Assembly: GCF_010092445.1 (NCBI RefSeq)
Contig: NZ_CP048031.1
Coordinates: forward strand, 1,178,001 to 1,242,000
Reading direction: 5' to 3'
From: Shewanella sp. Arc9-LZ
GTDB lineage: Bacteria; Pseudomonadota; Gammaproteobacteria; Enterobacterales; Shewanellaceae
DNA: 64,000 nt
Shown: positions 1 to 8,452 of the stretch, piece after piece
Numbering within the stretch: the stretch's first letter is position 1
Layout: each line of letters opens with the position of its first letter
Position numbers and translations under genes: made by a program
The notes under the pieces: model-generated
The model's input: only the letters and a program-made list of their open reading frames with translations
The model's database searches: none
What the model was told of the DNA's origin: nothing

Positions 1-21
1 TCACAAGGTGATGAGACTCTC

Positions 22-924
22 ATGAGCCAGTATGACCCGCAACAGCAGCTAATATGGGTCGATATTTCAGGCCAGCACAGCCAAGCGTTTTTCAAGCAAT
101 ATCCTTTGTTTGGGATTGACCACCTCGATTTTGAAGAAGCACAACGGGAGCGTCATCCCCCTCAGTTTGAAGAATATGATTCACATTCATATTTGTTAAC
201 CCACGAGCTTATGGCTAGAGATGAGTATCTTCTGCTCGAGCGCAGCCAGTTGTTATTGCATGTAAATGACCGTTTTTTAGTCACTCAGCACCTGAAACCT
301 TCTATCAGTGTGAACAAAGTTATCCAACGCATTAGTGCACAAGGTAGCCTCGAAAGTTCAGAGATGAGCCGAGTCAGTTTTGAATTGATGCGCCAAATTG
401 TGATTGATTATCTGGCGGTGATGTTGGCATTAGAAGAGCGTTTAGGGGAAATAGAAGATGAAATTTTTGATGTGTCTACAGATGATTTATTAGCAGAGCT
501 AATCGCTTATAGCAGTAAGCTACAAAAAGCCAAACGTTCGTTTAGTTACCACGAAGAAATCTTGCAACAATTATTAGGCGATGACACCCATCTGCATATT
601 AAGATGGACTATGAACAGTTGAGCTATTTATATAATCAGTTTGAACGCCTATCGAGTCGCGCCAGCCTTTACCAAGGTTTAGTGGACAGTTTAATCAATG
701 GTTATATTTCGGTGAGTGCCCATAAAACTAACCGGGTGATGATGACATTAACAATGGTCACCGCGATTTTTTTACCATTAACATTAGTCGCCGGCATTTA
801 CGGAATGAACTTTGACAATATGCCTGAGTTAAAATGGCATTTTGGCTATTTTTCGGTATTAATCTTAATGGCAGTCATTGTGGTTTCAGGTTTATGGATT
901 GCGAGAATCAAACGTTGGTATTAA
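22..924 (+). CDS. CorA/ZntB-family divalent metal transporter
   Basis: Inner-membrane CorA-superfamily channel or transporter, of the kind that moves Mg2+, Zn2+ or similar divalent cations. The protein has a long soluble N-terminal half, a charged helical stretch around residues 120-220, and two C-terminal membrane segments. The family signature GMN is present as YGMNFDNMPEL between the two segments. At 300 aa it is slightly short for ZntB, which has about 327 aa. The frame stays open from the ATG at 22 back to base 1, so the true start may lie outside the window. The proline-containing loop after GMN fits either CorA or ZntB, so the transported metal cannot be assigned from sequence. It is followed 30 bp later by an AlkB-like gene on the same strand, possibly co-transcribed. 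Confidence 0.85.
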   Translation: MSQYDPQQQLIWVDISGQHSQAFFKQYPLFGIDHLDFEEAQRERHPPQFEEYDSHSYLLTHELMARDEYLLLERSQLLLHVNDRFLVTQHLKPSISVNKVIQRISAQGSLESSEMSRVSFELMRQIVIDYLAVMLALEERLGEIEDEIFDVSTDDLLAELIAYSSKLQKAKRSFSYHEEILQQLLGDDTHLHIKMDYEQLSYLYNQFERLSSRASLYQGLVDSLINGYISVSAHKTNRVMMTLTMVTAIFLPLTLVAGIYGMNFDNMPELKWHFGYFSVLILMAVIVVSGLWIARIKRWY

Positions 925-954
925 TTAAGGTAAACGAGATAAAAGGGTGATCGG

Positions 955-1614
955 GTGACAGGATTTCAACATGGATTAGATTTTGGTGAGCCACAAAGCG
1001 GCTTCACTCAAGATACCGTTGTTGTGCCAACAGCGATGAACCAAATCAGTCCACCAGTTACTTGGATTAAAGGTTTTTTGTCACCCAAGCAGCAACAGTT
1101 GTTAATGATGGAAGTAGAACAATACCCATTAGATCGCGTGGCGATTGAAGTCTATGGCAAGCAGCATTTTATTCCTCGCACCCAAGCTTGGTTTGGCGAT
1201 CTGGGTTGCGATTATCACTATTCCAAATTGCACATCACCGCGCTAGCTTGGCCAAAAGTATTAAGTCGATTACGTGCAAAATTACGTAACGATCATCAAA
1301 TAGACAGTAATTCAGTGTTAGTTAATCGCTATGCCGATGGCCGTGACTGTATGGGCTGGCACAGTGACGATGAACCTGAAATCGTCACGGGTTCGGCGAT
1401 TGCGTCTATCACGTTAGGCGCCTGTAGAGATTTTGTTGTGCGCCATAAACCGACGCAAACCAAAGTTACTTTTCCCTTGGCATCCGGCGACTTACTGATT
1501 ATGCATCCCGGTATGCAGCAACACTGGCAACATGCGTTACCTAAGCGTCTTAAGGTAACTGAACCGCGTATTAATTTTACTTTTCGACACATTATCCCTA
1601 ATTACTATGGTTAA
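955..1614 (+). CDS. AlkB-like 2OG-Fe(II) dioxygenase
   Basis: Alpha-ketoglutarate- and Fe(II)-dependent dioxygenase of the AlkB superfamily, which removes alkyl lesions from DNA or RNA bases by oxidation. The iron ligands are visible as H136-x-D138 in GWHSDDEPEI and distal H193 in HWQHALPK. The 2-oxoglutarate-binding arginines are R205 and R211 in RINFTFR, and the family NRY motif is also present. The start is GTG at 955, with AAGGG 7 nt upstream. The length of 219 aa matches compact bacterial and ALKBH2-type proteins. A role in nucleic-acid repair is inferred from the family, and the exact substrate is unknown. The CRY-DASH gene downstream is another DNA-repair-type protein, but a 377-bp repeat region separates them. 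Confidence 0.88.
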   Translation: MTGFQHGLDFGEPQSGFTQDTVVVPTAMNQISPPVTWIKGFLSPKQQQLLMMEVEQYPLDRVAIEVYGKQHFIPRTQAWFGDLGCDYHYSKLHITALAWPKVLSRLRAKLRNDHQIDSNSVLVNRYADGRDCMGWHSDDEPEIVTGSAIASITLGACRDFVVRHKPTQTKVTFPLASGDLLIMHPGMQQHWQHALPKRLKVTEPRINFTFRHIIPNYYG

Positions 1615-1672
1615 CAAATCTCGTTAATGGCCATAGCTAAAAGCTAAAAGCTAAAAGCGAAAGGCCTAGAGG

Positions 1673-1726
1673 CTAGGACGCTGCGCGGCTAGATGCTATA
1701 AAACCTTAGCAGCCAAGCGGTTCCTA
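1673..1726. repeat. 54-bp intergenic repeat, copy A
   Basis: Starts CTAGGACGCTGCGCGG and ends AAGCGGTTCCTA. It differs from copy B at about 7 of 54 positions. The ends CTAGGA and TTCCTA form a terminal inverted repeat, so the element can fold into a stem. It resembles REP- or MITE-like intergenic elements, and no transposase is nearby. Confidence 0.7.
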
Positions 1727-1767
1727 TCCTATAAATGACAAGCGATAATAAGCGAAAAGCTAAGCAC

Positions 1768-1821
1768 CTAGGATGCTGCGCGATTAGGTGCTATAAAATC
1801 TTAGCAGCGAAGCTGTTCCTA
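1768..1821. repeat. 54-bp intergenic repeat, copy B
   Basis: Direct repeat of copy A, starting CTAGGATGCTGCGCGA and ending AGCTGTTCCTA. It is flanked by an extended terminal inverted repeat, CCTAGGA against TTCCTAG. The substitutions relative to copy A include changes in the middle TAGATG/TAGGTG segment. Confidence 0.7.
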
Positions 1822-1991
1822 GAAGCGAAGCGCTCTATCCGCGTAGCGAACTAGCAGCGAAGCGACTCTAGGACCTCGAAGACCGAAGGTCTAGCTAGTT
1901 TGGGGATATCGCTAAAATGGATCATTATTGAACCGTTAACCGCTATGTATACGTACTCATTAGCATTAGTACAAGCTGTGGTAATGAATAG

Positions 1992-3413
1992 ATGAATAAT
2001 GCTGATGGGCAAACTTTCGAAGAAACGAATTTACAATCGACATCACACTCTACTGTCAATGCACTTTATTGGTTAGGTGATGATCTGCGGGTAGCAGATA
2101 ATGCCATCTTTGCAGATATAGCCCTGCATGCACAACAGTTGATGGTGGTGTACTGCATCGACCCTAACTGGTTTCGCCAAGCTCAATATCAGGCTGAGTA
2201 TGTCGGTAAGTACCGACTGCGGTTTTTATTAGAATCATTGCGGGCTTTAGATGAAACGCTTAATCAATATGGTCAACAAGTGCATATTGTTTATGCCTCA
2301 GCGCAAAAATCGTTACCCTATATAATCCAAGCCCATAATATTTCAAGGGTATATCGTAGTAACCATAGTGGTGCTGATGAGCAATCGGCTTGGCAAGTCA
2401 TTCAGCAGCAGTGCCCCAATGTTGAATATTCGACTATTACCACCCAAACTCTGTTTGATCTGCAGCAACTGCCTTTTGAATTAGCCGATCTAGCTCCGAC
2501 ATTTAGTCAGTTCCGTAAAAAGGTCGACAACGTTAATATCAGCCCTGCCATTGATGCAGTATCTTGGCTCCCGTCTATGGTCGCACTTAAGCCACAAGAC
2601 AAACAACTTCAGTCTTGGCTGGCTTATCCTAGCTGGTTGCCACAAACTCAAACGATGAGTAATGTCTTTTGCGGTGGTGAAGCACAAGGGAAATTGCAAC
2701 TAGACAGTTACTTTTCGTCAAATTTAGCCCATAACTATAAAGCTGTACGAAACGAACTTGATGGCTGGGAATGTTCAACAAAGTTTTCGCCTTGGTTAGC
2801 CAATGGTTGTCTATCGGCAAGGCAAGTCGTCGCAGCATTAAAGCAATTTGAGTTACAACAAGGTGCTAACGAATCGACCGAGTGTATTTTGTATGAGCTG
2901 CTTTGGCGTGAGTATTTCCATTTTTACGCGCATAAATTCAATACGTTGGTGTTTAGATTTTCAGGCATTAATGGACGTAAACCATTAACCAGTTTTTACG
3001 CCCAACGCATTCGAGCTTGGAAAACCGCCACTACACCTTATCCGTTTGTGAATGCATTGATGAAGCAGTTAAATGACACTGGCTATATGTCAAACCGCGG
3101 CAGGCAAATTGTAGCAAGTTGCTTGGTCAATGAACTGCAATGTGATTGGCGTTATGGGGCGGCGTATTTTCAACAGCAATTAATTGATTATGATTCAGCT
3201 GTGAATTGGGGTAATTGGCAGTATCTAGCCGGTGTTGGTGCTGATCCACGCGGTTCGAGACGTTTTAATCTGCAAAAACAGCAGCAGACATACGACCCAC
3301 AAGGATTATTTATTAATGCATGGTTGGGACGTGAGGCATTACAGCAACACAATGAGAGTCATGCGTCATATTGTATCGATAGTGTTGATATAACCGATTG
3401 GCCAAGGAGTTAA
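1992..3413 (+). CDS. DASH-type cryptochrome/photolyase
   Basis: Flavoprotein of the cryptochrome-photolyase family, CRY-DASH branch. Members bind FAD and an antenna cofactor, repair cyclobutane pyrimidine dimers mainly in single-stranded or looped DNA, and may also signal blue light. The N-terminal Rossmann-like antenna domain begins ALYWLGDDLRVADN. The C-terminal FAD domain carries the DASH signatures NRGRQIVASCL, DWRYGAAYF, NWGNWQYLAGVGADPR and a terminal YDP motif. The length of 473 aa is normal for the branch. The ATG at 1992 has only a weak ribosome-binding site. It is monocistronic in appearance and precedes bolA by about 120 bp. Assignment to DASH rather than class I CPD photolyase rests on the WGNWxYxAGVGxDPR block. 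Confidence 0.93.
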   Translation: MNNADGQTFEETNLQSTSHSTVNALYWLGDDLRVADNAIFADIALHAQQLMVVYCIDPNWFRQAQYQAEYVGKYRLRFLLESLRALDETLNQYGQQVHIVYASAQKSLPYIIQAHNISRVYRSNHSGADEQSAWQVIQQQCPNVEYSTITTQTLFDLQQLPFELADLAPTFSQFRKKVDNVNISPAIDAVSWLPSMVALKPQDKQLQSWLAYPSWLPQTQTMSNVFCGGEAQGKLQLDSYFSSNLAHNYKAVRNELDGWECSTKFSPWLANGCLSARQVVAALKQFELQQGANESTECILYELLWREYFHFYAHKFNTLVFRFSGINGRKPLTSFYAQRIRAWKTATTPYPFVNALMKQLNDTGYMSNRGRQIVASCLVNELQCDWRYGAAYFQQQLIDYDSAVNWGNWQYLAGVGADPRGSRRFNLQKQQQTYDPQGLFINAWLGREALQQHNESHASYCIDSVDITDWPRS

Positions 3414-3532
3414 TTTCAGATCGACTTGAGAAAGTTGTGCTCAAACGTTAACTTTTACCCTGCTTGTTTGACCTTTATTCGGCAAACCAGTACCCTTTGA
3501 TTTAATCGATATGGATTAATAAGAGTACCACT

Positions 3533-3832
3533 ATGTCTGTCGAACAAATCATTACCGATAAATTGAATCACGCCTTTTCGCCTTTGCATCTTGAAGTGAT
3601 TAATGAGAGTAATCGTCATCATGTGCCGCCTAACTCAGAAACCCATTTTAAAGTGGTTGTAGTTAGCGATCAATTTAGCGAACAGCGCTTACTTGCCCGT
3701 CACCGGTTGGTAAACCAAGCGCTAGCAGATGAATTAGCCAATGGCGTTCATGCGCTTTCCATAAATGCTTATAGCCAGCCAGAATGGCAAGCTTTGGATG
3801 AAGTGCCTAGGACTCCTAATTGTAAGGGATAA
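3533..3832 (+). CDS. bolA: BolA-family protein
   Basis: Small BolA-like protein of 99 aa. These proteins partner with monothiol glutaredoxins in Fe-S and iron handling and can act in stress-linked morphology control. The core is visible: the N-terminal helix (IITDKLNHAF), the conserved His-rich stretch ESNRHHVPP, the HFKVVVVSDQF strand, and the RHRLVNQAL helix with the family R/H-R-x-V-x-x-x-L pattern. The short polar C-terminal tail follows the BolA rather than the IbaG type. An RBS-like AAGAG precedes the ATG. A strong terminator follows directly, so it ends its transcript. Confidence 0.9.
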   Translation: MSVEQIITDKLNHAFSPLHLEVINESNRHHVPPNSETHFKVVVVSDQFSEQRLLARHRLVNQALADELANGVHALSINAYSQPEWQALDEVPRTPNCKG

Positions 3833-3874
3833 CGATAAAGGTTAATTGTTATTAACTTGCTGACAGAACTATAC

Positions 3875-3906
3875 AAAAAACCTCACATGTCCTGTGAGGT
3901 TTTTTA
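3875..3906 (+). terminator. Rho-independent terminator after bolA
   Basis: The stem CCTCACA/TGTGAGG has a 5-nt loop and is flanked by A6 and T6 runs. The A-run makes it usable in both directions. Confidence 0.9.
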
Positions 3907-3922
3907 TTTTGTATTGTAGTGA

Positions 3923-3938
3923 GGTGATGTTTGTCACT
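3923..3938 (+). promoter_or_regulatory. candidate CRP site upstream of TRAP-type binding protein
   Basis: GGTGATGTTTGTCACT matches the CRP core GTGA-N6-TCAC, with 8 of 10 half-site bases agreeing with TGTGA-N6-TCACA. It is centred near 3930.5. A possible -10 box TATGAA at 3959-3964 would put the start near 3972, so the site would be centred near -41.5 as in class II CRP activation. Read by eye only. Confidence 0.5.
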
Positions 3939-3995
3939 GGTTATGATTATGTTACAGTTATGAAAATAAGCGTGCGATTGAGATAGGATATTTAC

Positions 3996-5120
3996 ATGAG
4001 CAAGGTGATACAAACCTGCTGGTTGCTGGGCTTAACGTTATTGTTAGGCTGTCAACAAGATACGCCTTCGAAGACAAGTTCTGTTGCGCAAAATGATTAT
4101 ATTCCTCATCAAGTGATTGAATGGCGTTTAGCCACCTCATGGCCAAAAAACTTGCCCGGTTTAGGCATGGCTCCAGAAAGATTTGCTCAATTGGTCGAGC
4201 AAATGTCTAACGGTCGCTTAGTGATTTCCGTTTATGGTGCCGGCGAATTAATGCCAGCGTTGTCGGTTTTTGACGGTGTGAGTAATGGCACGATTGAAAT
4301 GGCTCATAGCGCGTCATATTATTGGAAAGGTAAAGCGCCTGCCGCTCAGTTTTTTTCATCTATACCATTTGGATTAAATGCACAGCAAATGAATGCGTGG
4401 CTTCATTATGGCGGTGGCATGGAATTATGGGAGGAAGTTTATCAGCCTTTTGGCGTATTGCCGCTTGCTGGTGGAAATACTGGCATGCAAATGGGCGGCT
4501 GGTTTAATAAAATCATTGCAACCCCAGAAGATTTTAAAGGCCTCAAGATGCGCTTACCAGGCATAGGAGGTGAAGTGCTCAAGAAGCTCGGCGGCGTTCC
4601 CGTTGATGCACTCGCTGGCAGAGAATTATATGGCGCACTGCAAACTGGTGCGATTGATGCTGCTGAGTGGGTAGGGCCTTATAATGATTTGCCGCTCGGG
4701 TTGGATCAGGTGGCTAAATATTATTATTACCCTGGCTGGCACGAGCCGGGTTCGACGATGGAATTTTTGATTAACAAACAGGCATTTTCCACTCTGCCCA
4801 ATGATTTGAAAATGATTGTTAAAGTTGCAGCCAGAGCCATTAATCAAGATATGTTAGATGATTATACTCAAGGCCATATTGCTGCAATGGACGTATTGCT
4901 TAACGAGCATAATGTGCAAGTTAAACCTTTTCCCGACACTGTGATACGCGCATTAAAATATGCAAAAGATGATGTGCTTAACAGTGAAGCGGCTAAAGAC
5001 CCGTTATTTAATAAAGTACTGAAGTCTTACATGGCAAACGAGAAGTCAGTAAAGCGCTACTTTAGTTACACAGAAGACGCCTTAAGTCGCTTTGAGTTAG
5101 ATGGCAAACATCAACCGTAA
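3996..5120 (+). CDS. TRAP-type solute-binding lipoprotein (DctP/TakP-like)
   Basis: Extracytoplasmic solute-binding protein of the TRAP transporter DctP family. Family members capture carboxylic or alpha-keto acids for a DctQ/DctM permease. The N-terminus is a lipoprotein signal (LTLLLGC, lipidated Cys19) instead of the usual cleavable periplasmic signal. Family marks are EWRLATSWPKN near residue 48, FKGLKMRLPG, GRELYGALQTGAIDAAEWVGPYND and YYYYPGWHEPG. The last two resemble TakP-type alpha-keto-acid binders. No DctQ or DctM gene is adjacent, so it is either served by a distant permease or is a sensor or storage binder. A CRP-like site lies upstream. The ligand cannot be fixed from sequence. 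Confidence 0.85.
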   Translation: MSKVIQTCWLLGLTLLLGCQQDTPSKTSSVAQNDYIPHQVIEWRLATSWPKNLPGLGMAPERFAQLVEQMSNGRLVISVYGAGELMPALSVFDGVSNGTIEMAHSASYYWKGKAPAAQFFSSIPFGLNAQQMNAWLHYGGGMELWEEVYQPFGVLPLAGGNTGMQMGGWFNKIIATPEDFKGLKMRLPGIGGEVLKKLGGVPVDALAGRELYGALQTGAIDAAEWVGPYNDLPLGLDQVAKYYYYPGWHEPGSTMEFLINKQAFSTLPNDLKMIVKVAARAINQDMLDDYTQGHIAAMDVLLNEHNVQVKPFPDTVIRALKYAKDDVLNSEAAKDPLFNKVLKSYMANEKSVKRYFSYTEDALSRFELDGKHQP

Positions 5121-5207
5121 ACTCTCACTGTGACCATGCATAAATAGTGATATTATCGTGTTATTAGGCTTTATATTATCAGATTATTATTTACTTTGGA
5201 GAAAGCA

Positions 5208-5717
5208 ATGCCTTTATTAGACAGTTTTACCGTAGATCATACACGTATGAATGCTCCAGCGGTTCGCGTTGCCAAGCACATGAGCACCCCTAGTGGCGAT
5301 GCCATTACGGTATTCGATTTACGTTTCTGTGCACCCAATAAAGATATCCTCAGCGAACGTGGCATCCATACACTTGAACATTTGTTTGCAGGTTTTATGC
5401 GTGAACATCTAAACGGTGATGGTATAGAGATTATTGATATTTCTCCGATGGGATGCCGTACCGGTTTTTACATGAGCTTAATTGGTCAACCGACAGAAAG
5501 TAAAGTTGCAGATTCCTGGCTAGCGGCAATGGTTGATGTAACCAATGTGATTGATCAGAAAGATATTCCTGAGTTAAATGAATATCAATGTGGTACTTAC
5601 GAAATGCATTCATTAGAACAAGCGCAAGATATTGCTCGGATGATCATTGCTGCAGGCGTGAGCGTCAACCAAAACGATGATTTGAAACTGAGTGACGAAA
5701 TTTTAGGGAATCTTTAA
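5208..5717 (+). CDS. luxS: S-ribosylhomocysteine lyase LuxS
   Basis: Metalloenzyme of the activated methyl cycle. It cleaves S-ribosylhomocysteine to homocysteine and DPD, the precursor of autoinducer-2. The metal-binding motif HTLEH is present (H54, E57, H58), together with C128 in NEYQCGT and catalytic C83 in MGCRTGFY. The 169-aa length is standard. I chose the ATG at 5208, 6 nt after the GGAG ribosome-binding site, over the in-frame TTG at 5196, which would lie within that site. It sits alone between the TRAP-type lipoprotein and a strong terminator, and no pfs or metabolic-cycle partner is adjacent. Confidence 0.98.
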   Translation: MPLLDSFTVDHTRMNAPAVRVAKHMSTPSGDAITVFDLRFCAPNKDILSERGIHTLEHLFAGFMREHLNGDGIEIIDISPMGCRTGFYMSLIGQPTESKVADSWLAAMVDVTNVIDQKDIPELNEYQCGTYEMHSLEQAQDIARMIIAAGVSVNQNDDLKLSDEILGNL

Positions 5718-5743
5718 TCTAATCGATTAACTGATATCTTGAT

Positions 5744-5771
5744 AAAAAAGCGGCTTTAGCCGCTTTTTTTT
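5744..5771 (+). terminator. Rho-independent terminator after luxS
   Basis: AAAAAAGCGGC, a short TTTA loop, then GCCGC followed by T8. The flanking A-run allows function in both directions. Confidence 0.92.
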
Positions 5772-5918
5772 GCGAAGCAACGATTAATATGTCGAGTAAA
5801 CGTTAACAGTACGCTATTTTTATGTAACTGAAACCGTTATTGTAATGAACTATTTTTACTAAGTGATTCGCCATTTTAGCGATTTTTTGCGTGAACAGAC
5901 ACATATACGGAGATTAAT

Positions 5919-7994
5919 ATGTCTAACCACCCATTTAGCCTGTCAGTGATAGCAGCCGCAGTGCTTTATGTTTGCCATTCTACCAATGCCGTTGCAGAAA
6001 CGGTGACCGAGTCTATTGATAACCTTAATAATCAACTCGATTTACAACAGTTATCGATAAGCCAATTTCATTATCGCCAAAGTGATATTGCACTAGGGTT
6101 GACGGGCGCGACAGTGTTACCTACCGGACCACATCAGGATGTGACGATCACACATGCAGGTGCCACTGACGGTGTTGCCATTTTACAAGATGGTATATTC
6201 TTTTCTCCAGCGCCGTATTCTGGACAACATTTAGTATTGCAGCCCAATTTATTGCACCAGCAAAAAGTGTCTTTTTCAAGCATGACCAGTGTGACTGAAA
6301 GTTCACAAGCTGCTTTTGGTAAGCTTGATTATCAGTCTGTACAAATTAGTCCGCAAAAATATGCAACCGATATCAACGTTGAAGGCAGTAACAATAATGC
6401 CATCAATGGTGGGGTTGTGCTAAGTGGTACTTCGAAGCAAAATGGCATGTTATTAGCCGTGGATTATCAATCTGCAGCTGACGATGTGGGTTATCGTGTC
6501 GCTCGAGATGCCGACACGACACAAAAAGATATTCTGTTCAAAATCGCTGCCGATAGTTTACCCGGAGCGCGCAATGAACAAATGACCGAATTTAGTTATC
6601 AGTACTCATCGCAAGAAGCTGACCGCGGAACGTTGGGGTTAACCAGTGTTGATTTTTCGGTAAATCCGACTCAATTATATTCAGCAGCCAGCACCGACAA
6701 TACTGAAGGCGAGCGTCAACGCTACGTGTTAGCACATAAGCTAATCATGTCATCCACTTCGACGATGGCTACCGACTTTTATTATCAAACCTATTCACAA
6801 CAATCTCAAGCAATGCGATTTGTTGATGGCGAACAAATTAATAGTGCGTTGCTGTCTCGTATTGCCATGTTTGAAGCAACACCTACCGCCAATGGGATGA
6901 ACTTAGGATCGTTAACCCAAAATAACGATTTTGCTGGGTTTGGTATGCAAACTAAAGGTGTCAGCATGTACGGTCAGCATCAGGTGACTTATAGTGCGCG
7001 CTACCATACAGATAAAGCTGAAATGCGTTTAGGTCAACGTGATTGGTCTTGGAACAATGATTTATCACTGACGCCGACAACAGATGATGAATATGCACTG
7101 ACGTATACTGATGATGCTTCGGCATTTTCATCAGCGGTAGACACTAAATTAAATTATGGTCAGTGGTCTATTAATCTCGGTTTAGGTTATGAGCATGTCA
7201 GCGTTTCTCGTGAGCTTGGTGATGTAAATACGAGCCTTAATGCGGCAGACTTTTCTGATGATGGCTGGTCGCCTTCTATTGAAGTAGCTTATCAGAGTGG
7301 GCCGTGGTTAGCCGCGTTACAAGCTAAGCAAGCTTGGACAGCCGCTTCAGCCGGCAATATTGAGCAAACGGCGCAAGAAGCGCTGCAATATCAATTAGCA
7401 TTAAGCTACCAACAAGATGCTTTATCGATTGCCATGACGGCTTATATGCATGATTACGATAACCAACATGTAAGCTGTATGCAGGGCATGATATGTGATT
7501 ATGAACAAATATCATTACAAGAGAATATTAAGGATGTCTCTGTTGTCGGCGCAGATTTGAGCATAGCGTATGGACTAACATTTGATCACTTTTCAATTCC
7601 ATTCAAAGCCAAATACCAATATACCCAAGCTGAAACAGACAGTGCTAATTGCAATGAATTGATGGCATGTTTTGCTGCCAATAGCCAACTACCTTGGGTG
7701 CCAGAACAGCAACTGGCGTTAAGTTCTGGTGTTGTTTATGGTGATATGTCCGTTATGGCGCAAGCTTTGTATCAATCTGAGTTAGGTTATCAAGGTGGGT
7801 TCACCAATGAACGTGCTATTGATAGTCAGTGGAAGGTGGATATCGCTGCAACTTACCGCTTGACTGAGCAGCACGAGTTGTATTTACGTGTAGAGAATTT
7901 GTTAGACGAAGAGTTAGTGGCAAATAGCACCGCAATGGGATTTCAAGGACAGTCTGAAATGACTACGTACTTTGGTTATCAAGGCCATTTCTAA
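5919..7994 (+). CDS. TonB-dependent outer-membrane receptor
   Basis: Outer-membrane beta-barrel protein of the TonB-dependent receptor type, 691 aa. It has a signal peptide ending near residue 27 (TNAVAE) and a plug-like region around residues 45-150, where GVAILQDGIFFSP corresponds to the usual plug DG motif. A long Tyr/Gln/Asp-rich barrel follows. The C-terminal hallmark is ELYLRVENLLDEELV, ending in aromatic-terminated GYQGHF. The plug is poorly conserved and I cannot point to a clear TonB box. The two cysteine pairs at about residues 524-530 and 584-590 may form loop disulfides. The RBS CGGAGAT precedes the ATG. The substrate is unknown, and I saw no convincing Fur box upstream. It stands alone between luxS and the nqr operon. 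Confidence 0.82.
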   Translation: MSNHPFSLSVIAAAVLYVCHSTNAVAETVTESIDNLNNQLDLQQLSISQFHYRQSDIALGLTGATVLPTGPHQDVTITHAGATDGVAILQDGIFFSPAPYSGQHLVLQPNLLHQQKVSFSSMTSVTESSQAAFGKLDYQSVQISPQKYATDINVEGSNNNAINGGVVLSGTSKQNGMLLAVDYQSAADDVGYRVARDADTTQKDILFKIAADSLPGARNEQMTEFSYQYSSQEADRGTLGLTSVDFSVNPTQLYSAASTDNTEGERQRYVLAHKLIMSSTSTMATDFYYQTYSQQSQAMRFVDGEQINSALLSRIAMFEATPTANGMNLGSLTQNNDFAGFGMQTKGVSMYGQHQVTYSARYHTDKAEMRLGQRDWSWNNDLSLTPTTDDEYALTYTDDASAFSSAVDTKLNYGQWSINLGLGYEHVSVSRELGDVNTSLNAADFSDDGWSPSIEVAYQSGPWLAALQAKQAWTAASAGNIEQTAQEALQYQLALSYQQDALSIAMTAYMHDYDNQHVSCMQGMICDYEQISLQENIKDVSVVGADLSIAYGLTFDHFSIPFKAKYQYTQAETDSANCNELMACFAANSQLPWVPEQQLALSSGVVYGDMSVMAQALYQSELGYQGGFTNERAIDSQWKVDIAATYRLTEQHELYLRVENLLDEELVANSTAMGFQGQSEMTTYFGYQGHF

Positions 7995-8452
7995 GTGGTT
8001 TTTTCCAGACATAGGCAGTGTTGAACACAATTTGAACGCTGCTTGCTGTGCCTTTTATTCCCAAATACTAATACTGCTCAAGTGATGACTCATTTGGGCG
8101 GTGTTATTTGAGGCGCAACTGTTCTTGTAAACAAACAACTAAAATTATTTCTTTAAAAATTAATGCTATATTTTTTTTAAATCAGAATTCAGCAGATAAC
8201 ATTCACTCCTAGGTTCTAATTTAATTAGTCTGATCTAAAAGCCACCGATTGTGTTAGGTATTGGTTTGAAAACACCTATAATTTTCGTGGCGATAGTCTC
8301 ATATTTGCGGTAAAATGCGCGCGACCAGCGTGATTATGATCGCATTTTCGAGTTAAATCTGCGCTAGCTCAAATGGCAAGTGTTTGTTAACACTTTGTTT
8401 TTGTAGCGGAACGTGGCGCATTGTCTTTCCTTCAAACGTAGTGCTTGTGGAT
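7995..8452. other. intergenic region and nqr leader
   Basis: AT-rich, with no gene visible. It contains a possible -10 TATAAT at 8277-8282 and a second, TAAAAT, at 8311-8316, both with poor -35 elements. The nqr leader follows, with a terminator-like hairpin close to nqrA, listed separately. No clear terminator is seen for the receptor gene. Confidence 0.6.
8378..8402 (+). promoter_or_regulatory. terminator-like hairpin in nqr leader (possible attenuator)
   Basis: The 7-bp perfect stem AAGTGTT/AACACTT has a TGTT loop and is followed by TGTTTTT. It ends about 50 nt before the nqrA ATG at 8453. It has the form of a weak intrinsic terminator placed inside the leader, so attenuation of the nqr operon is possible. 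The lack of a strong Shine-Dalgarno sequence at nqrA is also notable. Confidence 0.45.

Larger units (their letters stand above)
1615..1991. other. repeat-rich intergenic region
   Basis: No convincing gene is present. It begins with three tandem AGCTAAA-type units near 1634-1657 and continues with two copies of a 54-bp element listed separately. After these come short purine-rich inverted motifs, for example AAGCGAAGCGCT and GACCTCGAAGACCGAAGGTC. The composition is more GC-rich than the flanking intergenic DNA. Confidence 0.7.

Noticed and set aside
1615-1991. Insertion sequence remnant
   Set aside because: There is no transposase fragment or target-site duplication, and the element ends support only a small stem-forming repeat.
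5773-5918. Fur box upstream of the TonB-dependent receptor
   Set aside because: I could not find a 19-bp match comparable to the one before the bacterioferritin genes.
8384-8452. N-terminal extension of nqrA from TTG
   Set aside because: It reads through the leader hairpin and lacks family similarity. [14 protein letters not shown] is the normal NqrA start.
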